A stretch of DNA of 64,000 bases from an uncultured Lachnospiraceae bacterium (GTDB taxonomy: Bacteria; Bacillota; Clostridia; Lachnospirales; Lachnospiraceae). Both the position numbers and the translations under genes were made by a program. The notes under the pieces are model-generated. The model worked only from the letters and a program-made list of their open reading frames with translations. It was not told the origin of the DNA and ran no database searches. Positions 33,388-41,847 of the stretch are shown here, in pieces; the first letter of the stretch is position 1; each line of letters begins with the position of its first letter. The stretch lies in NCBI GenBank assembly GCA_902779355.1, contig CACZBF010000014.1:1-64000 (forward strand), written 5' to 3'.

Positions 33388-34662
33388 TTATGCCGGAAAG
33401 GCAAGTCCTACGTTGTTCTGCGGTACGGTTACATCCAATTCGACCGGAATGCCCGCATTCTCAATCGCCAAGCGAAATGCCTGCACGGTCGGATCATTTT
33501 CCTTTTTCTGGTGCAGGAAGCTCACTTCAAAGAGATCCTTCACGCCACAGATCGCGATCCCTCTCCCAAAGCTCGCGCCAGCCACGTTCAGCGTGGTCAG
33601 ATAGTTTTCCAGATCTCCGAGTTCGTATTTACCGAGGTAGCTCACAAGCACGCTCGGTACGAGGTCAAACAGGATCGAATGCTGCATATAGTACGCAGCT
33701 TTCCCCTTCAGATCCGGGATGCTTTCCATCTCGGTCAGGCTTGCCTTCTCTTTTTTCAGGATCTCGACCATGATCGCGGGATCCATCTGCTCCTTCATGA
33801 GCGTCCGCCCCTTCTGGCAAAGCTCTTCATCAGACAGCGCTGCCTCCTCTTTCGTCACGACCACATGCAAAAACCGCGTGATCAGTGACATCGTCTCCTG
33901 AAGGCCCAGACCTTCACTGGAATCGCAGGCAACACCGAGATTCAGCGCAACCGGTATTTCATCCATCTGTGCGATCAGGGAGCGATACAACAGCACGCCG
34001 AAATACGCAGCCGGCGACGTATGGTACGCTTTCACCTGCTTCATCACGTCCGCACTCTTCATGCGAAACGTCGTCTCATAGAGGCCGTCTCCCGCAGCAC
34101 CCGGAAGCATGGTCTCCAGCTGCGTAGGCAGTACAGGCTTGATGTCGGCCGGATACCCTTTCCAGGTACGCTCCAGATCCGGGAGATTATCAAACGGCTC
34201 TACAAAGTCCTCTCCCGCCCCCGGCGTCTGATCCCATCTGCGGATATTCTCGCATTTCAACGCCACGCCGTATTTCTTTTCCACATAGGCAACCAGACAG
34301 GACAAAGCCCAGCGCATCATGCCTCTGCCGGCGCTGATATTATGGCACATGTTAAAGCAGATCCGGTTTTCTTCATAATCCACAAGAATCATGTGGAAGT
34401 TTGTCTCCGGAGTCCCGTATTGCGGCTGCGGGTACGTCGTTGCCATGACCGGCACCGGAAGATCATTCGCCTGATAGACAAATTTGCCGTCTTCCACGAC
34501 GAGCTTTTTCATAATATAAGGATAGCGTATTTTCGTCGTCTCTCTGACTGCTTCGGTCAGAATCGCGCCGTCAATCGGGTCATTCATCACATACCTAAGC
34601 CGCATGGAGAGCGTTCCCGTCAGCATCATCGTGTATAAGAGTCTTGTGTTGTAACTGATCAC
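33388..34662 (-). CDS. Paralogous condensation/acyltransferase-like protein with degenerate HxxxAG motif
   Basis: 424 aa. Same fold as the next gene: both begin with an ISY segment followed by a matching strand pattern (TEAVRETTKIRYPYIMKKL versus QKAVDRACEACPYVMYSL). The active-site motif here is HNISAG (about residue 110), with Ala where family members have Asp, so catalysis may be lost or altered. The start is taken as GTG at 34662, since AAAGGAGG sits eight bases upstream and the GTG codon begins the ISYNTRLL homology. The ATG 12 codons earlier overlaps the phosphatase gene. It may act as the inactive half of a pair. Confidence 0.7.
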   Translation of the reverse strand: MISYNTRLLYTMMLTGTLSMRLRYVMNDPIDGAILTEAVRETTKIRYPYIMKKLVVEDGKFVYQANDLPVPVMATTYPQPQYGTPETNFHMILVDYEENRICFNMCHNISAGRGMMRWALSCLVAYVEKKYGVALKCENIRRWDQTPGAGEDFVEPFDNLPDLERTWKGYPADIKPVLPTQLETMLPGAAGDGLYETTFRMKSADVMKQVKAYHTSPAAYFGVLLYRSLIAQMDEIPVALNLGVACDSSEGLGLQETMSLITRFLHVVVTKEEAALSDEELCQKGRTLMKEQMDPAIMVEILKKEKASLTEMESIPDLKGKAAYYMQHSILFDLVPSVLVSYLGKYELGDLENYLTTLNVAGASFGRGIAICGVKDLFEVSFLHQKKENDPTVQAFRLAIENAGIPVELDVTVPQNNVGLAFPA

Positions 34663-34676
34663 TGTTCGATCCTCCT

Positions 34677-36461
34677 TTATCCGAAATACCTTACGCAAAG
34701 CATCGTAATATCGTCAAACTGCTCCGCTTCTTTCACAAACTCGTGGAGCCGATCTCTCATATGCGTAATGATCTCATCCGGCTCTGCGTCCGGAACTTCG
34801 CTCAAAGCTGCAAGCATCCGATCATTCCCGAAAAGTGCCAGACTTTCCGATGTGGATTCCACGACACCATCCGTATAGACAAAAAGTGCATCCCCCGGGC
34901 GCAGTTTTGTCTTCTGCTCCGTAAAGGTCAGGTTATCCAGCATCGCAAGCGCCATATCATGCGGCACGCGTTCCAGATCCCAGCCTTCTCCCGCCCGGTA
35001 GAACACAGGCTTCTCATGCCCGGCGTTCACGGAAATGAGTTCGCCTGTCGAGATCGTCAGCACGCCCACCCAGACCGTGACAAACATTTCCGCCGTATTT
35101 GCCTCATAAAGCTGACGGTTGACGTGCTCCATGGTCACTCCCGGAGACTTGATGCTGCACAGCATGCTCTTGATCAAGGTTTTTGCCGTCATCATGAACA
35201 GGGCTGCCGGTACGCCTTTATCCGAAACATCCGCGATCACAAGCGCCAGATGATCCGGATCTATGAAAAAGAAATCATAGAAATCGCCGCCCACCTCTTT
35301 TGCAGGTTCCATCGAGGCATAGAGAGAAAACTCGCTTCTGTCGGGATACGGCGGGAATTTACGCGGAAGCTGCCCCTCCTGGATTGATGCCGCCATGGAA
35401 AGCTCTGCCTTGGTACGCTCTCTCTCGATCGCCTCAGCCTCGATCTTCGAAAGATAGCCATCAATATCCTGCGTCAACGTCACGAAAGAAACTGCAAGAT
35501 CATCCAGCTCATCCTTTCGTTTCACCTTTAACCGTCTGTGCAAGCGTTCTGCAACTTCAGCACTGTCCTTATTTTGGTCATACACCTCCACCGTCCGTTC
35601 GATCTGGCGGATGCGGCGAATCACCCAAATACCTTGTACGATCAGAAGCAGGAAAAACCCAAAAGCAAAGACAATGCTCATCACAAACACGGTTCTGCGA
35701 ATGATATACGTCAATGTCGTGTGGAGAAGCTCACCCCACAGGAAGGTTACTTCCACATAACATAGCACCGTGCCGTCTGCTTCAACCGGCGTATATCTGA
35801 CCAAATACGGCTGCTTACTTTCAGGATCGTTGGCAACCGCATACAAAAGTCCATACTTTCTTGGTCCTTCGATTGCCTCTCTGAGCGCCCCTTTCTTCTT
35901 CGTCGTCAAGGGGTACGGCTTACCAAGCTGGTAGCATTCCCCCATGTCATCATCTGCTTCCATCCCTTGAAAAAGCAGGATTGCCTCATCATCCTGAAAG
36001 ACATCTATGCATCTGAAATTAAGCTTCACATAGGTCTGTTCCTGATAATCAAACTGTTCCGCGATCAGCTCATAGCAAAATTCCGCAAATTGCTTTTGCT
36101 CTTCAGGCGTCATCGCGCTGATATCATCTTCCGACATCGAAGTTGGCGAAGTATCATACACCCATTCGTGTTCTTTGAACCATGTCGATTGATAATCTTC
36201 CAGTCCATAGACGGGGAGTTCCATCTCCTTCCCATGGTCCTTCCAATACGGGACAAGCCATGATGCAGAATCAAACGAAAGAATGACATCCCGTCCGTAT
36301 CTCCCCATGGCGTCAAGTTCCGTCACTTTCGTATCTGCAATGACAAGTATAAATCCGAAGCACAAAACGTTCAAAGAAACTACAAATGCAGGAAGGAATA
36401 CACCGAGAAAGAGCAAAATAAACCGCCTAAGGATACGGTGGTTTTTTCTCCGGGCTTTCAT
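34677..36461 (-). CDS. Membrane-anchored SpoIIE/PP2C-type serine phosphatase
   Basis: 594 aa. Membrane helix (about 11-40), extracytoplasmic sensor-like domain (about 45-250), second helix (about 255-280), a HAMP-like linker with coiled coil, and a C-terminal SpoIIE-type PPM phosphatase (about 375-594). The metal-binding aspartates are present in GGDFYDFF, VIADVSDKG, FVYTDGVVES and FDDITML. Such enzymes remove phosphate from Ser on STAS-domain switch proteins; a STAS protein is encoded in the same operon. Its ATG overlaps the tyrosine phosphatase stop by 4 bp. Tandem paralogue of the protein at 37213-39069. Confidence 0.88.
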   Translation of the reverse strand: MKARRKNHRILRRFILLFLGVFLPAFVVSLNVLCFGFILVIADTKVTELDAMGRYGRDVILSFDSASWLVPYWKDHGKEMELPVYGLEDYQSTWFKEHEWVYDTSPTSMSEDDISAMTPEEQKQFAEFCYELIAEQFDYQEQTYVKLNFRCIDVFQDDEAILLFQGMEADDDMGECYQLGKPYPLTTKKKGALREAIEGPRKYGLLYAVANDPESKQPYLVRYTPVEADGTVLCYVEVTFLWGELLHTTLTYIIRRTVFVMSIVFAFGFFLLLIVQGIWVIRRIRQIERTVEVYDQNKDSAEVAERLHRRLKVKRKDELDDLAVSFVTLTQDIDGYLSKIEAEAIERERTKAELSMAASIQEGQLPRKFPPYPDRSEFSLYASMEPAKEVGGDFYDFFFIDPDHLALVIADVSDKGVPAALFMMTAKTLIKSMLCSIKSPGVTMEHVNRQLYEANTAEMFVTVWVGVLTISTGELISVNAGHEKPVFYRAGEGWDLERVPHDMALAMLDNLTFTEQKTKLRPGDALFVYTDGVVESTSESLALFGNDRMLAALSEVPDAEPDEIITHMRDRLHEFVKEAEQFDDITMLCVRYFG

Positions 36462-37207
36462 CGTCTCAAAAGCGAGGCGCGTAAACGATCCGCCTGCTCC
36501 TCACCAAAGCCTCGTTCTTTCATGATATGGCTGAAATGATTTGTATGCATCCAGTCAAGAAGCGCTTCCATCGTCTCCGCCTTCGAAGCAGTCGCAAGGT
36601 TCATCTTCTCCGGTGGAATCTCTGCCTTCATGGATTCCGGCAGGGAATCGATCCGCGCCTGGATCACCTTGGCGTTGTAGATTTCCGTCACGCTGTAGTC
36701 CGCGATGATCTCTTCATCAGAAACGCCGCATAGATACAAAACCGCAGCCGCCAAAATCCCCGTGCGATCCTTTCCGGCTGTACAGAAGAAATCCACGCCG
36801 CCTTCCTCCAGAAAATCTGTCAGGTGAAGCAGAATCTCCGCCATCTCATCAAGAGAATTCTGCAGCATCACAGCATAATCGAGGCTCAAACTGTCCAGAA
36901 ACATCCGGGCCGCTTCCTCCGGGTCCTCGATGCTGGCATCCTCCTTCAAAAACGGGCAATGATGGTAGGTGATGTTCTCCGGCGCCTGCACCGGGTTTTC
37001 CTTTGCTTCATAGGTGCTGCGGAGATCCATGATATTACGGATATTCAACGCACGGAACGTATCCCACTCCGCATCTTCCAGCGCATCCGGGCAATCGCTC
37101 CGAAACAGCTTCCCCCAAATGATCATGGCCTGATCCTTGGTCTCATATCCGCCAAGATCCCTGAAATTATGCAGATGCGACAATGCTCTTCTTCGTACTG
37201 CAGCCAT
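36458..37207 (-). CDS. Protein-tyrosine/serine phosphatase of the dual-specificity (DSP) superfamily
   Basis: 249 aa. The CX5R active site is FCTAGKDRTG (Cys about residue 137), with the upstream family signature HNFRDLGGYETKD near the N-terminus (about 14-26) and the general-acid-region CPFLKED. This is the Tyr_phosphatase_3 pattern of bacterial phosphotyrosine, phosphoserine or phosphoinositide phosphatases. The ATG at 37207 with AGGAGG nine bases before it is preferred to an upstream start inside the previous gene. It sits exactly between the two PP2C genes, which suggests a shared regulatory pathway. Substrate unknown. Confidence 0.88.
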   Translation of the reverse strand: MAAVRRRALSHLHNFRDLGGYETKDQAMIIWGKLFRSDCPDALEDAEWDTFRALNIRNIMDLRSTYEAKENPVQAPENITYHHCPFLKEDASIEDPEEAARMFLDSLSLDYAVMLQNSLDEMAEILLHLTDFLEEGGVDFFCTAGKDRTGILAAAVLYLCGVSDEEIIADYSVTEIYNAKVIQARIDSLPESMKAEIPPEKMNLATASKAETMEALLDWMHTNHFSHIMKERGFGEEQADRLRASLLRR

Positions 37208-37212
37208 ATGAT

Positions 37213-39069
37213 TTATTCCTCCTGTTCCTTGATCGCTCCATGATATATGATACAAAGCATCGTGATGTCGTCAAACTGTTCTGCCCCGTCAACAAACGAT
37301 GCGACTTCTTCTTTGACATGATGGATCAGCTCTTTCGGATCATTTGTCTTCGCCTGATCTAAGGCCTTTAGCATGCGTTCGTTCCCGAAACGTTTCCCGT
37401 CCCGGTCCGTGGCCTCCGTCACGCCGTCGGTATAAACAAACAGCATATCTCCTGCCAAAAGCTGCGTTGTGTGTTCTTCAAAGGTAAGATCCGGAAGGGA
37501 ACCCAGCGCCATATCATGAGGCGTTTTGTCAAGTGCAAATGCCTCACCCTTTTGCCGGATCGCCGGCTTCTCATGCCCGGCATTGATGCTGACGAGTTTC
37601 CCGGTGGCCAGTTCCAGTACCGCAACCCAGACTGTTACAAACATGCCTTCCGGGTTGGCTCTGTCAAGCTGACGATTCACATGCTCCATGGCAGTTTCCA
37701 GACGCACACCCGAGTATACCGCGCTTTGGATCAATGCCTTAGTCGTCATCATAAACAGCGCGGCCGGGACACCTTTGTCAGAGACATCCGCGATCACCAG
37801 CGCCAAATGACTGTCCTCGATCAAAAAGAAATCGTAAAAATCTCCTCCCACTTCCTTGGCCGGATCCATCATCGCAAAGATGTCAATTTCAGGGTGCTCC
37901 GGGAATGGCGGAAAAACTGCGGGAAGCTGTCCCGTCTGTATCCTGGTAGCCATCTGCATTTCCGCTGCAACCATCTGCCGCTCTATCGCATCTTTTTCAA
38001 TCTTCGCCACATAGCGGTCGATGTCCTCCGTCATCGCCACAACATCATCCGCCAGCTGTACCGCCTCCGTACGAACCTTCTTTTTCCGTATTTTCTCCAG
38101 TTTTTTCCTTGCCAGGGCGCTGTCTTTGGTGTTCGTATACTCCCGAACGCTTCCCGAAACCCTGATGATCGGCCGTACTGCAAGAAAATACATCATCACA
38201 AGCACCAGAATACCATCTGTGACAAGTGCTGCGATGTTCATGATCTCCACGCTGCGCAGATTATCCGCAAGGATGTGCACCTGTGCTTCGACCGGGATCT
38301 CCTCCATGATCACATACTCTGTCTGCTCCTCATCACCGAAATACTGAAAGACCCTGATCCATACGTCCTCCCCGTTTTGATAATAATTGAACCAGACGCC
38401 ATCCCCCAGAGAACCAATATCAAGATCCTGACCGAAAAACAACAGCGGCGTCAGATCTATCTCCTGCATTTCTCCCAAAGGATACCTCTTGGCTGTGCTG
38501 TCTTCGGGGAGTGTCTGGAAGATCACCTCCACCTGCGTGTCCTTTTCTGTACATTTCAGAACAGTGTCCAGCACGGAAGGAAAGGGGACTCGCTGAGACG
38601 CCAAGATCGATGCGATCTGTTCATAACAGAACTCTGCGAAAAGTTTCTGATCCTCTGCAGAAAACGTTTCAATCTGTTCCTCTGTGACGGACTCGACATC
38701 CACCAGAAAAAACTGTTTATGGTCTTCATACCATCTGCCGGAATAGTTGTTGTAGGCGCCGACGGGAAGATCCAGCTCGTCCACATGCTCCGTCCAGTAG
38801 GAAAGAAGCCACGAATGCGCCTTGTATTTCATCAGGACATCCTCTGTGTAACGTCCCAACCCGCACAGTTCCACAGCTACCGTTTCAAAATAGAAACGCA
38901 AAAAATACGTAAGCGTATTCGCAGCATTGCAGAATACTACGAGAGAAAAGAGAAATGTCAGCCAAAGCGCAACGATCAGAAGGATCCTAAAGCGCCTCGG
39001 CTTTTTCCTGGCGCCTCCACGCACACGCCCTCCCGCAGATTTCTGTTGCCCTTTTGTGATGTCCGACAA
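37213..39069 (-). CDS. Membrane-anchored SpoIIE/PP2C-type serine phosphatase
   Basis: 618 aa. Basic N-terminus, membrane helix (about 28-50), extracytoplasmic domain (about 52-275), second helix (about 278-297), coiled coil, and a PPM phosphatase domain (about 395-610). The metal-binding motifs are GGDFYDFF, VIADVSDKG, FVYTDGVTEA and FDDITML. The sensor region is only loosely similar to that of the paralogue at 34677-36461, while the phosphatase halves are close. The two may therefore answer different signals but share a target. The start is TTG (39067-39069) directly after the stop of the preceding gene, with GAGGTG upstream; no nearby ATG fits. Confidence 0.87.
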   Translation of the reverse strand: MSDITKGQQKSAGGRVRGGARKKPRRFRILLIVALWLTFLFSLVVFCNAANTLTYFLRFYFETVAVELCGLGRYTEDVLMKYKAHSWLLSYWTEHVDELDLPVGAYNNYSGRWYEDHKQFFLVDVESVTEEQIETFSAEDQKLFAEFCYEQIASILASQRVPFPSVLDTVLKCTEKDTQVEVIFQTLPEDSTAKRYPLGEMQEIDLTPLLFFGQDLDIGSLGDGVWFNYYQNGEDVWIRVFQYFGDEEQTEYVIMEEIPVEAQVHILADNLRSVEIMNIAALVTDGILVLVMMYFLAVRPIIRVSGSVREYTNTKDSALARKKLEKIRKKKVRTEAVQLADDVVAMTEDIDRYVAKIEKDAIERQMVAAEMQMATRIQTGQLPAVFPPFPEHPEIDIFAMMDPAKEVGGDFYDFFLIEDSHLALVIADVSDKGVPAALFMMTTKALIQSAVYSGVRLETAMEHVNRQLDRANPEGMFVTVWVAVLELATGKLVSINAGHEKPAIRQKGEAFALDKTPHDMALGSLPDLTFEEHTTQLLAGDMLFVYTDGVTEATDRDGKRFGNERMLKALDQAKTNDPKELIHHVKEEVASFVDGAEQFDDITMLCIIYHGAIKEQEE

Positions 39070-40479
39070 TCACTTCACCTCTTTGTTTTGCGCAAAGCAC
39101 CACATCCGACGAAAACCCTTTTCGGAAAGGGATTTCGTCATGACGATCCCGCCGCATTGGCCGGAATACATAAACGACTCGCACCGCGAAAGCAGGTACA
39201 ATGCGTAAAAATAGTTCGCCGTGGAGTCTTCCAGAAACTGATCATATTCCTCTTCGCTGGCATGGCGTTTTCTGTCCAGCTCGCTGATCGTCGTCACCTG
39301 CTCCTTTTGAAAATCCGTGATGCCGTATCGTTCCTGCGATACCGCCCGAATCTTTCCGGGGAAAGCGGCAAGCATTTTTTCCAAAATATCCCGATCCTCG
39401 GTCGCGAGGAAGATGCCGTCGTAATTGCCCTCCTCCATCCATTCCCGGATCTTCGGCAGAGCCGATTCCACAGTGACGGGCGCTGACGCTCCGCTCATGC
39501 CGGAAGCGATATAATCCGATCCGCGCAGCAAAATTCCAAGCCACCGTTTTTCTCCGAGCACACTGTCTCCGTACTCCTGCATTTCCGAAAGAAACGTCGG
39601 ATTCAGCGAAGAAGCGTCAAAATCGTTGCCGGAGCTGTAACGAAGCATCTTGGTAAACAACAGCCCGTAATAGTTGGTGATATAGATCGTATTGGATGGG
39701 TTCGCATCCTGCGGCGTCATACGAACGCTGAAATACTTTTCGATGATGTGATCCGCATAGCGCGGGCTGCCGGGACAAAGCGTAACCTGAATGCCGTATC
39801 GCTTCAAAAACGTTGCGGCTCTCGCATGGATCGTCAGGATGCTGCCGATGCCTTCGCTCTTCGCCACCAGGATCTCGGCATATTTCACCTGTTCCATCGG
39901 TAGATCCGTCAGCCACTGCAGCACAAAGACATGGTGAAACAGCGCAACGGGATCCATCGTAAAGAAATCACAGATAAACGAGGAAGGATGAAACCGGTTG
40001 ATCACCCGCAGCGTCGTCTTCTCTTCCACGGGCGGGACATCCTCCGACACCGTGATCCTTTTCTCCTCCGGAAAAAACCAGCGGATCCTCTCATCCTTCC
40101 ATTGAATCGGGAGGTCTGTATATTGAAGCAGCACGCCGGTCAGCACGACCGTGTATTCACTCGCCTCCTCAAACCAGACCTTTGTAAATCCCTCTAAAAT
40201 GTCAAAGCAGAGGCGATCTTTGTCATGCTCATCATAGAGGAGATACGGTGGGAATAACGGATCTTCATGAAACAACGGCGAATCCGGATAAGACTCCGAC
40301 GCTTCCGCCCAAGCCTGATTTTCCACATACTCCAGATCGTAATCAGATCCCGCAGGATTCTTGACATGAAAGCGTTTCTCGCCGCGCAAAACCGCGTCGA
40401 GCGCCTCATGAAACAGCATCTCTCCCAGCGTTAATGTCCTGTGATTTCGTTCCTTGTCATATTCCCTGAATTGGAGCAT
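39070..40479 (-). CDS. Putative glycosyltransferase of the fucosyltransferase (NodZ/FUT8/O-FucT) superfamily
   Basis: 469 aa, soluble. The N-terminal 200 residues are unlike anything I recognise. The C-terminal part has features of GT-B fucosyltransferase-like enzymes: LGILLRGSDY (about 310-319, the peptide corresponding to the R-x-x-D donor-binding motif), GIFLATEDRDILEKM (about 352-366), and ALYLLSRCESFMYSGQCGG (about 425-443). I infer a sugar transfer role with modest confidence. It is followed directly, with no spacer, by the TTG start of a PP2C gene, and preceded by the ATP-grasp gene at three bases' distance. Confidence 0.55.
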   Translation of the reverse strand: MLQFREYDKERNHRTLTLGEMLFHEALDAVLRGEKRFHVKNPAGSDYDLEYVENQAWAEASESYPDSPLFHEDPLFPPYLLYDEHDKDRLCFDILEGFTKVWFEEASEYTVVLTGVLLQYTDLPIQWKDERIRWFFPEEKRITVSEDVPPVEEKTTLRVINRFHPSSFICDFFTMDPVALFHHVFVLQWLTDLPMEQVKYAEILVAKSEGIGSILTIHARAATFLKRYGIQVTLCPGSPRYADHIIEKYFSVRMTPQDANPSNTIYITNYYGLLFTKMLRYSSGNDFDASSLNPTFLSEMQEYGDSVLGEKRWLGILLRGSDYIASGMSGASAPVTVESALPKIREWMEEGNYDGIFLATEDRDILEKMLAAFPGKIRAVSQERYGITDFQKEQVTTISELDRKRHASEEEYDQFLEDSTANYFYALYLLSRCESFMYSGQCGGIVMTKSLSEKGFRRMWCFAQNKEVK

Positions 40480-40482
40480 CGA

Positions 40483-41829
40483 TCATCCTTCCTTTTCACG
40501 CAGTGCTTTTACAAGGTCCGCCGGGATCTGCTCCGGATATTTCTGCTGTAACGCCGCAAAGCCATCCAGCAATTCGGTAAGGCTCTTGTAGCCACCTGTC
40601 ACCGCATCGTTGAAAAAGTACGGATCCTTCCCGGGCAGACGCACTTCATACTGGATCACACTGCACATCGACGGTTCCGCTGCAATTTTGGTCAGCGTTT
40701 CCATATCAATCTTCGGCATCTTAAACTGGCAGGCAAAGGAGAGATTCTTTGTGTCGTTCAGGTCCACAGCGCCTTTCTCCACCTGCTCCACATACACATC
40801 ATAAGGAAGTCTGTTTTGGGAAGCCGTGATCAGCGTCGTGAGACCGGACCAGCGGTTGTTGATCTCAAGGATCAGCCATTCGCCCTTCACCAGCACGAGA
40901 TCGACCTCCATGATGCCGGAAAACTCCATGATCTTGGCCATCCGCTTCAGTTCCGCGCGGACCTCCTCTACTTTCAGCTTCTCATCGAGGATCGGTCCGT
41001 ATTTCAACGTCGTCGCGCCAAGCGGATCGTTCAACTCGCCTTTGACCGTATTAAAAATGCGATATGGCGGCGATACAACGTAATCTCCATTGCTGCCGTG
41101 GACTTCCGCGCCGTACTCTTCACCGTCCAGGAACTCCTCGATGATCACATCCTCGACCAGTTCATCGGAAAGCAGATAATTTTTCGCGTCTTCAAAATCT
41201 TTTGCAATGTGGATCCCCATCGAAGAAGACCCAGTCGTACTCTTGATCACGACCGGCATCGGAAGTTTGGAGATCTCGTACAAAATGTACTCCTGATATA
41301 CATTTCCGGTGGAAACGGCACTGAGCTTCTGCGTCGTAAACATCTCATAATGGAGATAGAGCGCATGCGGGATCCGGAACCCGTTTTTCTGCAGCACCTG
41401 ATGCGTCCGCCATTTATCAAAGCAATCCAGCGCGGTGTCCGCAGAATAGCAGATCGTCTCAATCCCTCTCCGCCGTAATTCTTCAGCAATCGCCGCATCA
41501 CGGATCCCGTTCCAGTCATATCCGCTGACAGGCCCCGGCATCGCCACCGCGATATCCGGCTTCAGATTTGTCACGGCATCGGCAAATTCGTCCAATTTTG
41601 CTTCCATTGGCAAAATCTCAAGATGGATCTTCTCCGGCTTCTGCGCAAGCTCTCCCTCGTTGACATCCAAAAAATACCGGCCGTTCAGCTGCACCACAAG
41701 CGTGATGTCAAGATCCGGATGGCGGAGTGCCATCTCATCCCATTGTGCTGCCCATTTCGGGAAAACGGTGCAATTGGAACTCTTGTCCCGGTGTTTGCTG
41801 TTACTGGAAAATAATACAACTTTTTTCAT
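40483..41829 (-). CDS. ATP-grasp ligase
   Basis: 448 aa. N-terminal Rossmann-like domain (1-130), then an ATP-grasp fold. ATP-binding strand PMPVVIKSTTGSSSMGIHIA (about 210-229), adenine contact VIIEEFLDGEEYGAE (about 247-261), and metal-binding ILEINNRWSG (about 330-339, the usual ExN triad). Such enzymes join a carboxylate to an amine or similar nucleophile via an acyl-phosphate. The C-terminal 90 residues may close over the substrate. It resembles the general L-amino-acid-ligase/carnosine-synthase type rather than D-Ala-D-Ala ligase, but substrates cannot be named. AAGGAG lies upstream of the ATG. Confidence 0.85.
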   Translation of the reverse strand: MKKVVLFSSNSKHRDKSSNCTVFPKWAAQWDEMALRHPDLDITLVVQLNGRYFLDVNEGELAQKPEKIHLEILPMEAKLDEFADAVTNLKPDIAVAMPGPVSGYDWNGIRDAAIAEELRRRGIETICYSADTALDCFDKWRTHQVLQKNGFRIPHALYLHYEMFTTQKLSAVSTGNVYQEYILYEISKLPMPVVIKSTTGSSSMGIHIAKDFEDAKNYLLSDELVEDVIIEEFLDGEEYGAEVHGSNGDYVVSPPYRIFNTVKGELNDPLGATTLKYGPILDEKLKVEEVRAELKRMAKIMEFSGIMEVDLVLVKGEWLILEINNRWSGLTTLITASQNRLPYDVYVEQVEKGAVDLNDTKNLSFACQFKMPKIDMETLTKIAAEPSMCSVIQYEVRLPGKDPYFFNDAVTGGYKSLTELLDGFAALQQKYPEQIPADLVKALREKEG

Positions 41830-41847
41830 CTCGTCTCCTTCGGCTTC

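Noticed and set aside
37471..39486. 671-codon open frame on the plus strand
   Set aside because: It is fully antisense to the PP2C gene and part of the neighbouring gene, whose domains are clear. The translation is rich in His, Arg and Cys with no family features.
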